A stretch of DNA of 64,000 nucleotides from Actinomucor elegans (taxonomy: Eukaryota; Mucoromycota; Mucoromycetes; Mucorales; Mucoraceae). The position numbers and the translations under genes are program-made. This document shows, piece by piece, positions 1 to 10,132 of this stretch. The notes beneath the pieces were generated by a model. That model was given only the letters and a program-made list of their open reading frames with translations, searched no databases and was not told the DNA's origin. Positions within the stretch are counted from its first letter, which is position 1, and the number at the start of each line of letters is the position of its first letter. Location of the stretch: positions 3,224,001 to 3,288,000 of the forward strand of contig JAMSLZ010000001.1 of NCBI GenBank assembly GCA_026027325.1. Reading direction: 5' to 3'.

Positions 1-2500
1 GAAATTTGTTGATGTAAGCAAAGACATTTTCAAGGTAAAACAATAGAGATCTTGATTTGGAATGTCATAAACTCATATTCAACCTTCACAAGGGCTGCAA
101 ACTCTATGTCTCTGAAGCTGAAGCTTCACAATACTGGGACAATTATCTAATCCTTCCTGTCAACACGCCCTGTATTACACAGCTTATACAGTCCAAATCA
201 GAGGAAAATTTACTCGACTTACGATACAACTTATCCCCGTTGTTTGTAGCGTGCCTGGATAAACTAAGTTTGACTGAAGAACAAGCAGCTCAGCATGGTG
301 AAGCGGCACGCCAGGATCACGCCATCGCTTTATTAACAGTCCTGATACGCAATCTATTTTCAAAAAAGCGCTTGACTCATTTCAATATCATTTCTTTATT
401 AACTGGGCTGGATGAAGCAGATGTCTTGTTTACTAAACTAGTCCGAGCTATTCAACGCTTAGTTTTGCAGCCAAGTAAGAGATCGAGCGTTTTACAATTG
501 GCATTAGTATTATCTGCTGGGAGTGATAATGTGAACCAGAATGGACTGAATGGATATTTTATGGATAATGATCTGTCGGCTACATTGTTCCAGGTAAGTC
601 TTTGGTTTGGTTTGATGGCATAAAACAATTAAAATAAAACACATCAAGATTTTGGCTGAGGATGAACAAGATAATGTGGATGATCATAGAGATGCTGTTA
701 TGTTGCTAGGCATGTTATCTAACTATAACAAGTATGAATCAAGGAATCCTTATTTAACGTATCTTAAAAAGACAAAACAAGCGAAAGCGCTCGAGGTAAG
801 TAAATATACTTTCATTTGCTCTTAAAAAGATGTAACAAACCCTCTCGATAGAACCTCATTCATATGTATACATCAACACTGACCAGCTTGAAAAGGTAAA
901 TACACAGATACAAACATTTTCTTGCTTTACTTAATCATCATATGTTATATAGTCGCTATATACAGCTGAATGACGACGAAGAAACATTTACAAAGACATT
1001 TGTTAATTACATGTCTGGTTGGTTTTCTGCTTCAACCCCACCTGCTCCGACCGAAGCAGAAAATCTTCAATCTTTATCCTCACTGTACAGTATTCAAATA
1101 GGAAATAGAAGCCAAAGCACTCATGTGTTCTATTTGACTTAGGCCTTCTGCCCAAACCGCATTGCTATTACCTTTATATGATTTGATCAATACCAACTCT
1201 TACTTTATCAACATCATCATTCAAGTATGCACTCGCATAGATCAAGAAAGCAAAGATGACAAGGTTACCTTTTTGACATCGCTTTTTTCTTTTGCCTCAT
1301 ATTTATTTGAAAACAATCGAACAGAACGCACCAATATCTATACTCGATTACTGTTAATTATCATACTGCGACTCATGGAGGAGAATTCTGTAATGAATTA
1401 CATTGCTCGAGAAGGATCAACTGCTGTGGTGCGGTTGTGCCGTCAGAGATCGCCCTCATTGCCCTTGATTAAATCAAGTAGGTCCTTATTCTGTGCTGTT
1501 CTGGATGATATGTTACTGTTCATAAGGCACAACATCAGAAAGAAACTTGATTTGACTTCATACAAGTAAGTCTTTGGAAGATATAGGCATTTGTCTTTAA
1601 TCTGATATGAAGGTTCTTATCATAGACTTGCGTTCTCAGTGATTCATCGCATCTTGTGTTTTGTCAGTAAGCACAAAATCAGATTAGGTAAAATGCTTTG
1701 AGGGTCTTTAGGGTTATGATATACTAACATAGCAAATAGATTATCATTGGGTTGAATTATGGCCTACATTGACGTCCACATTGCATTTTACTGCTTTGCG
1801 ACTAGAATATTTTGAGCCCAGGGAAGAGTTTCAAGCGTACCTTGCTTCTGTATGTACATGATATTTTCGGATATATATGTACTAATTATATATATATATA
1901 TATATGTGAGCAGTTCATAAGCGTATTCAACATGTGTGTAAGTCATGGCGAAACATTCTTGTCGGATACAAAGAGTTATGATAGCCTCTTTTACGAAATC
2001 ATTAGAGCCACATCCGATTTCATTAAACTATCAGAATATGGTAGGCACCCAATGCTGGCGCACGTAGATCGAAATACTAACATGATACCAGTGAATCGAT
2101 CTGTTAATATGAAGTCAAGAGGAGATAGCAGTAATAATCATCACAGTAGAGGCTCTTCTATTACTATACATGAGTTTTATAATATCAAATTGATTTGCAA
2201 CCATTTCAAACCAGCTTTGGATGAATGGCAAGCTGCAAAAAATATCAAATTCTCTACACCAGAGCAAGTGATGGGTAAGTCCTTTTTCATAAACTTCATA
2301 TTATAGTGCTGATTTATTATAAAATAGCTATTATTAACGAACATTATGCTACTTTGGAACTGAAACCTATGGATAAATTGGATTTCTACATTGCATTCAA
2401 TGAAATCCCTGCTGAAATGGGCTTCTTTCGTCAAGTGTTACGCGTAGTTGTTATTGATTACTTGGAATACTATACATTAATCATATCATCTATAAAATAG
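1..2500 (+). CDS. ARMH3/C10orf76-like armadillo-type protein (5' partial)
   Basis: The gene enters from the left edge; the last nine complete exons and part of another are visible. Proposed exons are <1-34, 93-593, 649-795, 852-895, 953-1084, 1143-1565, 1626-1687, 1740-1849, 1914-2274 and 2328-2500, all GT-AG and in phase, ending at TAG 2498-2500. The product is all-helical with family-like stretches such as YESRNPYLTYL, LLLPLYDLINTNSYF and YDSLFYEIIRATSDF, and the C-terminal NEHYATLELKPMDKL typical of the DUF1741 (ARMH3) family. In animals ARMH3 acts at the Golgi with the ARF exchange factor GBF1 and PI4-kinase beta; the fungal role is inferred. It converges on the CaaX protein gene 84 bp downstream. 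The track-like short open frames here are separate exons of one gene. Family assignment is from remembered motifs and is fairly secure. Confidence 0.8.
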
Positions 2501-2584
2501 CCATCTTTATAGTTTTATATATCTGTTGGTATTTATTTTTAGAGTACTATGTTATAGTTCTTGGTATACAAAAAGAAGTCTAAA

Positions 2585-2992
2585 TTACATGATTATACAT
2601 GGATCTTTTTCGAATTTTTTCCCTTGTTTTGCTCTCGTTCGAGGTAGTTTCCAGGTGCGTGGGCCTTGTACATAAATCGGCTCTGGTTTTTTTTCTTCTT
2701 TTTTTGCCGGTTTATCTTTATCAGCTGCAGCAGGAGGAGGAGGAGGAGGAGGAGGAGGACAGACGGGATAACAAGGTGCTCCAGCATAAGGCGAGTAAAA
2801 GTTAAAGCACAAATTGGGGCCCATACCACCTATTGATGGTGGACAGCCTATCCCAGGCGAACTGACCATCATTGGCCTACCCACCATCGGAGGTGGAGCT
2901 GATACAAGAGGAAAAGCACCCGGAGGTGGGGGCGCTCCGGGAGGCATACTTGAAATCTTCTTTGGTGGTGGAGGTGGTGGCAAATCTGGCAT
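2585..2992 (-). CDS. small proline-rich protein with C-terminal CaaX box
   Basis: A single uninterrupted frame from ATG 2992 to a stop at 2585 gives 135 residues. The N-terminus has a run of six prolines followed by KK, then PPGAPPPPGAFP; a second run of nine prolines lies near residue 80. The second half is charged (KDKPAKKEEKKPEP) and basic (RTRAKQGKKFEK). The last four residues are C-I-I-M, a CaaX box whose terminal Met fits farnesylation. Polyproline runs are typical ligands of profilin, SH3 and WW domains, so a membrane-anchored polyproline adaptor is a reasonable inference. I do not recognise a named family. The start is the first ATG of the frame. It converges with the ARMH3-like gene. 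GC-rich proline codons give the antisense strand a long Gly-rich open frame, which I regard as a shadow. Confidence 0.6.
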   Translation of the reverse strand: MPDLPPPPPPKKISSMPPGAPPPPGAFPLVSAPPPMVGRPMMVSSPGIGCPPSIGGMGPNLCFNFYSPYAGAPCYPVCPPPPPPPPPAAADKDKPAKKEEKKPEPIYVQGPRTWKLPRTRAKQGKKFEKDPCIIM

Positions 2993-4560
2993 TAGAGTAT
3001 AGAGAAAGATGAAAGGGCAAAAAAGAAAGGTAAATCAAAGCCATTGCTTTTGTATATAGTGGGGTAATTACATTCCCTATTATAGTGTTTGTAACGAAAA
3101 CATTGTGATTTGCGTAGTCATGGCACATGAGTTTGAATTTCATTGTACAAGGTGTACAAAGAACACCATTTTCTTCGGTCAAGAATTGTTATACTTCTTT
3201 AAATATACTTGCAAGAAAACATCATATCCATAAAGTAAAAGAATTCACGGCCTTCAATTAGGCGCAAAAAGAAGATAATTATTTGTCTATAGAAGTTGTA
3301 AAATAACAAATATAAATGCTGTATTTAATACAACCACAATACAAGTTCGAAGTAAAACTTCTACCTGATGTAACGTCTCGTAAACATTGAGAATTATTCA
3401 GATGCATCATTTGACCAAGATTGGTCGAGAGCTTACTATGTATTGATTACTGTACCATATCACTTTTCTAGATTATCAAGTTGTAAAATTTGAAACTCAG
3501 AAATACAAGTTTTTCCATGTTATCTTTGTTAATTGTCAATAAGTATACAGTTGTATGGTTTATAAGCTTTTGTCCAGTAATTCCCACAAATGAATGATCA
3601 ATTACTATTATTAGTTAGTAAAACCAACGTATGCATACATTATTCATTATATCAGTAAACATAGTTGAGCTAGGTTTGTATAAAAATGAAAGAGAAGGAC
3701 AATCGAGACGCTAGAAACGGTTAAATACATTACTCATCTAATAACAAGATATTGATTGTCCTTAATCCTTACCATCCAGAAATTATTAAAGGTATTGTAG
3801 CGTTTTATAATAGATTAGTGAGTCAGGTGCTGCGTTCCATGTGTACTTAAGTGAGAATTCACATCATTACGCGTTTTTTCTCGTTTTTATATTTTATCTT
3901 AGTTCCTATTGATTAATTTCCAGCTTCTTATATATATATATATATATATATAGAGTGTAAGAAAAAACCTTTTTTGTATGATAACCTTTAAAATGTATTT
4001 ATTGTAATAACAAAAAAGCAAAACAAAAACCCTGCTTATATCAGGGCCTTTACAATACCCGTACTTAAATAATCAAGAAACTAGCTTTCTTGTTCTCTCA
4101 ATGTGATAGCTTGCGGTTGTGTAAATAAAGCAAAAGAGTTTCTTCTCTCTGCATAAAAAATAACCAAGAAGCAAAAACAAGGATCAATAGCAAACCTTCA
4201 AAATTATTAAGCGAAGTTCATCTCTTTTGCGGATTCCTACTACGCGGTATTTGCCGGCTGAGGAATGCCTAATAGATATAACGTAGATATCTCTAAAGTA
4301 GGTACCTTTTCCACGCCTACTATTTTATAGTAAAGTGAGAAGTAGTAAACTCTTACACTTTAATGTTCTATTACTTAGCGCTACTTGAAGACTTGTGGTA
4401 ATGCTCGACTGTAAGTTGTGACACTTTGGATCATTTTTGGCTTTACTTTGGTCGCATTTTTATATACAACCTTGCTTCATTTAATAGAAATCATAAACAG
4501 GCCTGTCATTATCTCATGCCTTCTAATGGTGAGGCCTTAATAACCAGCGTTTCTTTGAAG
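2993..4560. other. AT-rich intergenic DNA
   Basis: No convincing coding region. It holds a (TA)n tract at about 3930-3952 and one copy of the dispersed palindromic repeat at about 3401-3432 (reads gaccaagattggtcgaga). Stop codons are frequent in all frames. Confidence 0.6.
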
Positions 4561-4566
4561 GTGTTT

Positions 4567-5460
4567 TGAAGATGAAGCCTTTTGTAAAGCGAAGGCTAAA
4601 GCTCGAAAAAAAAAACTATCCCAATCAGCTTTAATGGAAAGTCGTTATCAAAAACTAGAATTCCAAGTAACAACTATGGGAGATCTACCACAGCAAGGAG
4701 AAGAAACAGAAAAGGTTGAAATCGACAAGCAAACAAAAGATCATGCATTCATTTTCTTTCAAAAGTTGAAAGTAGAATACCTACTGGCAAAAAAAAAAAA
4801 AAAAAAAAAAAAAAGCTCAGAAATGGCGACTGTAGAAGATAAACTGAAGAGTTTGGGTTGAAATGCCGTTTTGAACATCTGATTTATTTATTTGTACTGG
4901 GGCCTGAAGAAAACATTTATCTCTCTAGAACTATATTTACTGTTGAGGAGCTGAATGAAATTAAGAAAGCTAACCCTATCAAGCACCTCCAGCTTGACGA
5001 AAGCATTGCGGAATACTTGCTCAACTATCAAGCTACCAAGTGTAATACAATGCCTCGTTGCACTCTTTTTGAAAACTATCAGTTTCAAAAAAAAAAAAAA
5101 AAAAAAATAGCCAAGGTCTTGCAAACGTCGGCCCCACAGTCCTTTGAGCTGTCTTGTTCTCCATAGTACTGACTAGTCCAGATATATTGTAACTGCAAAA
5201 ATCGGACAAGATCTAAGGAGGAGAGAAGAGTTTGAAGAACTCCTCTGATAGAAAGATTAAATCGTGAGTGGTGCTCGCAACTGTACACAAGGAAAGTAAG
5301 GGCTACGGCCATAAAACTGACATGAATGTACGTCTGAATGATGTTGAACTCTTGGTAGAAGAATATAAGCCTGAAGTAGATATTACGAAGATGTTCGAAG
5401 ACCACTTATTTAAATTGTGCGACAATTGGTCACTTTTAGATCATCACTTTTGAATTTGGC
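4567..5460 (+). pseudogene. decayed copy A of an unknown repeated protein family
   Basis: Translated pieces in this stretch match those of 19480-20340 on the other strand. The best block, 4862-5086, reads CRFEHLIYLFVL, IFTVEELNEIKKANPIKHL and AEYLLNYQ; copy B has CEFEHLVRSFIL, VSTVAKLNGIKNADLIKRL and AEYMLKFQ, roughly 45 percent identical over about 76 residues. Upstream, RKKKLSQSALMESRYQKLEF parallels YRKTLHQPALVKGYKKLEI of copy B. The frame is broken by stops and by two A-tracts (about 4789-4814 and 5087-5107). A further open piece at 5268-5453 (LNDVELLVEEYKPEVDITKM) may be its C-terminal part. No domain is recognised. Conservation of protein-like sequence between two dispersed copies suggests a former gene family, possibly carried by mobile elements. 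Confidence 0.55.
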
Positions 5461-6830
5461 TCCTACTACGATACCTATCGCCCAAGGCTTGCTTATGTGG
5501 TTAGAATAACAAGATCCACCACGCGCACTATCCCCAAGTTCGATGGTCTATTGTTTACTTTCTCCAGCATTCTTGTTTCCAGAAAATGATAATAGTCACC
5601 ATTGGTATTTTGAATAGATAATAAGTCCAGCAGTCTGAAATTATCTAGATTGAAAAGAACTTTTGATTATAATGATGCTGATATTGCACCAGTCATCAAA
5701 AATGACTCGTGTGCCGTCTCGTCCCAAGTTTCAAGCGGATTTAGATCTATTTTTAATTGGATTAGTTACTGGAGTCTCTCTTTTACATATGTCAAAGGCC
5801 GGTATTTAGCTAGCAACATGTACATTCCCTTCCCTCAGTTATATCTACGGGCTACTGGTAAACCCTATCGCCAGTAATGGACGCCAAGCTGCCACCTATA
5901 TGGAGCTCACGGTTCGACACCAAGCATCCCTACTAACTAGAGTTACCAGCTATCTAAAGATCGTAGTACCAATTTCAGTTCGTTTTTTAGGAACAAAAAC
6001 CTGTAGATCCATAACCCCCCCCCATTAACAGCAATTGTACAGTATATAATAGAACATCCAATAAAGCAAAAATTAATGTCAAATTCCTTCAATTGAGCAG
6101 GCCATATTTGGCAACGTCAAATTAGTATTTTTTATATTTTGTTTTTTGTTGAGATAATCAAGTTTAGTCATAGCATCAAAGAAGGAAGAACAGCCAACAG
6201 AAACACCAATCATTAAACCAGTTAAGTGCACGTTTCTGCAAGCATGCAATATGAAGCAATATAATAAGAACCAGCTAGACACCCAGGGCGTAAAAAGAGG
6301 AATATATCTAACCGAGGAATTAGCACCAACTAATCGATCCAGAATACTCAATCAAGTCTCAAGTCCACAGTTCTATTATATAGTATAAAATGATGCATAT
6401 GATTAGTAGTAGATTAACTCTCAAGTTCTTTACATTAAACTCTTAGTTCGAACATATCAATCCCTCTTGGGATTGCATATCCACTACACGCATTAACCAA
6501 ATTAATTTGCCCAGGATCGAAGATCTTTTGTCCGCTTTAGTTAGCATCCTTGTTTTCAAAAAAAAAGTACATTTTAATATACATTTAATATCAGTGAAGA
6601 GGATTCAAGCACTTAGAAGCCGTAAGATTGTAAAGTATCATTCAAATCACAGTAGTATGAATAGGACAAAAAAGCCAAAAGAAAAACAAATCCCATTTAA
6701 TTAATGAAGTTATGTCATTATGTTTACCTTTTTCTTTGTCAGAATATGATATAGACACGGTTAATCATATACATGTACATACATATATGACATACTTGAT
6801 CTTAGGTTGCAATTACCTCTATAGAATCGG
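5461..6830. other. intergenic DNA with a further family fragment
   Basis: About 6505-6560 (cccaggatcgaagatctttt) resembles about 5532-5585 (cccaagttcgatggtctatt), including a shared agcatycttgttt, so this stretch seems to hold a duplicated tail of the copy A region. A C-tract lies at about 6017-6025. Short open frames at 5650-5877 and 6079-6351 match nothing I recognise, and the latter lacks an ATG at its start. Confidence 0.4.
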
Positions 6831-6844
6831 TTTCATTTGGTATT
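6831..6844. repeat. target-site duplication, left copy
   Basis: tttcatttggtatt, identical to 7865-7878. It sits directly against the poly-A end (poly-T on this strand) of the LINE fragment. Confidence 0.85.
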
Positions 6845-7864
6845 TTTTTTTTTTTATGGAGGCAAAGCTCATGTTTATTAGGTGACGAATAAATCAAGCC
6901 ACAGTGATTGTTTTTGGTTTTTAAATTTTTTTTTTTTTCTATGTAAAAGGGTTTGTTTTATACGAATGGGGTTAGTCAACAAGGTTAGATATGAAAATGT
7001 GGAAGCGGTAGCGGAGAAAGGCCTTGTTGTATTAGATGTTCTTGTGAGGAACGTGAAATAAGAGAGGAGACTTGGGAAAAAGCTGACAAAGGGAGAAATG
7101 GTACATCTGAGTATATCAGTGACCAGTGACAACGCCATATACCAAGTAGACAGGCACCGATAATAGCACCAGGATCTAGTTGAACTACATGAGGGAGAAG
7201 GGGAGGGAATTCAAGGCGAAGAAGAGCTGCTGCAATATTATTCAATGAAAAAAAAGGCGTTCCAAAGTATTGGTACCAACAAGTAGCCCAAACTTCCAGT
7301 TTCATGGGACAGGCAAAGAGGAAGTGATCAAATGTGTCCTCAGACTCAAGGCAAATCGGGCAAGAAGCAGACACAAAATAGCTTGGGCTAATGCGATGCA
7401 GCAATGAACGATAGGGAAGCATTCTGTGTAGTAAACGATACCAAACATTCCGGCATGTTGAAACTAAAGGTAAATGCCAAAAGCGAGACCAAGCTGAGGA
7501 AACCAAATGTGGGTGACGCTTAGGAGAAGGAGGCAGACAGAGAGCTCGGTAGGCTCTGGATGTAAGGCCTCGAGAAGTAGGTGGGTCAATTAGTGATAGC
7601 GCGGATAGTAGTGGAGTAGCGTCAATACGTGAGTGCAGTACTGAAAGGAAAGGATGGGGACCAATTGGGGCGTAAACGGGTGGGATGAAGGCTCTGGCAA
7701 AGAAGGGGTGAAGGGCCAGTTGATTAGATCGGATTAGTTCGAGAAAACGTTTGGCAAGTTGAGGATGGACAGTGATTTCACTAGGGCGTTTATGTCTTAG
7801 ACTGAGCTTGTCGATATCGAATATATAAACTTCAGAACAACGAAGATTTTTAAGCGTTCGAGAT
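6845..7864 (-). mobile_element. 5'-truncated non-LTR retrotransposon (LINE) insertion
   Basis: The element reads on the minus strand from 7864 to a poly-A tail that appears as a T-run at about 6843-6855. It is bounded by a perfect 14-bp duplication, has one open frame covering most of its length, and ends with a 3' UTR of about 130 bp containing an internal A-rich patch (about 6927-6940 as T on the plus strand). Missing 5' sequence, a poly-A tail and a target-site duplication are the hallmarks of target-primed reverse transcription with early arrest. Base composition is clearly more GC-rich than the flanks. The intact frame and perfect duplication suggest a fairly recent insertion. Confidence 0.85.
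6985..7863 (-). pseudogene. C-terminal end of LINE reverse transcriptase ORF (zf-RVT)
   Basis: The frame is open without a stop from the 5' truncation point at 7863 to the stop at 6985 (292 residues). The region near WSRFWHLPLVSTCRNVWYRL, followed by C-P-I-C-x8-DHFLFACP, is the reverse-transcriptase zinc-binding module (zf-RVT) found at the C-terminus of LINE ORF2 proteins; the Cys/Cys/His/Cys ligands are present. The endonuclease and reverse transcriptase domains are absent because of 5' truncation, so the copy cannot move by itself. There is no native start codon. Confidence 0.8.
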
Positions 7865-7878
7865 TTTCATTTGGTATT
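7865..7878. repeat. target-site duplication, right copy
   Basis: tttcatttggtatt, identical to 6831-6844, adjoining the truncated 5' end of the LINE. Confidence 0.85.
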
Positions 7879-8643
7879 AATATTTTCAACTATGGAGGAG
7901 GATGAAGGGTACTTGGATTTTATTGGTCAACGCAAGCCAAATATAATGCAGCCAAGCGAAACTTTGAAAGGAGTATTCTATCCATACAAGTGCTGCAAAA
8001 ACTACAATTTTTTCAATAAAGAATGTTTGATAGAATGAGTAGCAAATATCTATACTATAATGCAATATAAACTATATGCGATTTATCGCTAGTCATTGAC
8101 AAATATTGCATATATTCCATGTATATATTGTAATTAAATGGAATTTTTAACAGTTGGAGCATCACATGAACATAGGATAATTATCAGATGCGAAATTAGG
8201 CAAACATTCCTAAATTTATAGACCATTCTGATCTAATTTCTAGGAAACAAGATCGACAGTGATGGTTTAGATCATTCTCGCCAGATAATATTATTTAAAT
8301 TTACTGATTATCTTGATAGATTCAGCTGCATATTATGAACGTAGACTAAATGATATCGGTAGCTACGCTTGTATTTACATTGGATGCTACAAGAGCGACA
8401 TTAGAAGTTGGAATTACCCTAGTCTGGTACCACATTAGAGTAATGTGCCTATTTCTTTCTTTGAAATCATACATTATTGACGTGAAATTGTTGAGTATGC
8501 CTTTGACGATTATATCACGACAAGTATGAATTTTTAAAAATAGTATAGTAATGAGCAACAATGTTTTTGGGCCCCATTGCAACCTGAGATATATTATTGG
8601 AATATCATTCATCTCAGTTACAATGTCTGCATGCAGGATACAG

Positions 8644-8919
8644 TTATACTTGAAAACCTAGGGTAATGGTTTGGGTTTGTTCGCCTTTTCCTACTGTAGA
8701 AACGTCTAAAAATAAATATTTCTCGTTCATAAATTCTTCTTTTACTACGATAGCTATGTCTAGTTGGAATATCTTATCTTTTTGCTTCATCGTAGACGTG
8801 TCATTTTCCAAAGTAGTAACATACACTTGGACGCGCTCCTTTTTTACTTTAATAATGCTGGAACATTTGACATTCTCATTTTGTTGTTTCTTGGCAGCTG
8901 TGGTTACCCTTGTTCTCAT
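8644..8919 (-). CDS. possible small hypothetical protein (91 aa)
   Basis: An ATG-started frame gives a highly charged peptide with no recognised domain (MRTRVTTAAKKQQNEN near the start, TLGFQV at the end). Just upstream on the same strand another frame reads GPRFSFTGAKRTFKQ, which also looks protein-like, so this may be one exon of a small or decaying gene. There is no homologue in the window. Chance ORFs of this length occur in such DNA, so confidence is low. Confidence 0.2.
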   Translation of the reverse strand: MRTRVTTAAKKQQNENVKCSSIIKVKKERVQVYVTTLENDTSTMKQKDKIFQLDIAIVVKEEFMNEKYLFLDVSTVGKGEQTQTITLGFQV

Positions 8920-9521
8920 TGCTTTTGCATTTACTTAAAAGTGCAACACATGTACAAAAATAGTTTTGATTTATTGGATTAGTTTCTGAACTCTGAACGC
9001 CAGCATGCCTTTTCCGCCATATTTTTGCTTGAACGTCCGTTTCGCTCCAGTAAACGAAAATCTAGGGCCGGAATAAAAAGAGCTACATTCCTTTTTTCAA
9101 CGAGGTTGATGACCACGAATTAATGTCAAATTTAAACATATATATTAACCACAGATCCTATGAGATATGATATACGCTTTTCTTAAGGAAAAATATAGGA
9201 TTATATTATGAAAAATAGTTAGTTCCGTGGTTTATCGATTCTGCATTAATCCCAAGTTTAGTACGTAGATAAAGGATGTTATTTATCATCAGTCATTAGA
9301 GTATAGTATAACCATTGTATCTGAATTAAATCGAGTCTTCTATTATATGCATAAATTCAGTTTGAATATGTGTAGTAATCTGATGAAATGTTTGACTATA
9401 ATCGGCCGAGAGATCTATAGATTTAGATAGTAAGGAATACATGTAGTTTATTATTAATTATTAGCGAATACTATAATCATTGTGGTAGGGTTAAATAGAT
9501 CAACTAATGAATATATAAATT

Positions 9522-9590
9522 CATTCTGAACATGCGAAAGTGTTCTCATGTTACATCCAACAGAGATCGGTAGAGAAATCTATGATGAAA
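9522..9590 (+). repeat. dispersed palindromic repeat copy
   Basis: Contains the left module cattctgaacatg, the acatccaac stretch and the core agagatcggtagagaaatct. Best matched by the copy at 59288-59347. Confidence 0.55.
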
Positions 9591-10132
9591 ATCCATGAAA
9601 TATACATTTGTGGGGACCTAAATTTAAATTCAAGATTTGTTGTGAAGCATGGAAAAGAAATTTTTGGGGCATGATACTCAAATAGCCGAAATAGGCAACA
9701 TATTTACGTGTTTTTGCATGCTTTTATGTATTTTTTTTTTTATTAAGAATAATGAGTTAGGTTCATAATTTGAATAGTTATAATCTTTGAAAACGTAGTT
9801 AAGCTTCTTCTTCTTCCTCTGTAGTTAAATCCCAGCCAGCCAATTAAATACAACATAATTTTCGAAACCTTACTAAAAGATGAGGGTATAATGCTAAAAT
9901 ATTGCTTGGATCTACTATTCTGCCGCTAACCCAATCAGTAGTATACGTCACTGCCCATTTCTGGCGAGCGCGCGCGGTCTTCCAAACTACCAAAAGAAGA
10001 AGCGTAATATAATGATGATGCCGTATCTTTTGTCCTTTTTTACATATCCATTCACTACAAGGTAAAACTCGATCTAAAAGCATTACTGCATGCAAATCTG
10101 TTCACTGATCAATTTATTGGAAACAGAGCATA

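Larger units (their letters stand above)
7879..10132. other. gene-poor stretch with dispersed repeat copies
   Basis: Two copies of the palindromic dispersed repeat lie at about 9392-9450 (aatcggccgagagatctata) and 9522-9590 (cattctgaacatg, then agagatcggtagagaaatct). One ATG-started open frame at 8644-8919 is listed separately. A minus-strand open stretch at 9844-10095 lacks an ATG at its upstream end and was not accepted. Confidence 0.5.

Noticed and set aside
2814..3002. Gly-rich open frame on the plus strand
   Set aside because: It is the exact antisense of the proline-rich CaaX protein; proline codons read backward as glycine.
2877..3182. Minus-strand frame with a Cys pair near its start
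   Set aside because: It overlaps the CaaX gene in another frame and has no recognisable domain; probably a chance ORF.
5905..5925. Possible tRNA T-loop (cggttcgacacc)
   Set aside because: No matching acceptor or anticodon arms could be drawn around it; no tRNA was supportable anywhere in the window.
6079..6351. Minus-strand hydrophobic open frame
   Set aside because: No ATG at its upstream end, no homology and no good splice partners; kept only as a note.
9844..10095. Minus-strand open stretch just upstream of dsk2
   Set aside because: It starts at TTG, not ATG, matches no family I know, and an attempted splice gave only a lysine run.
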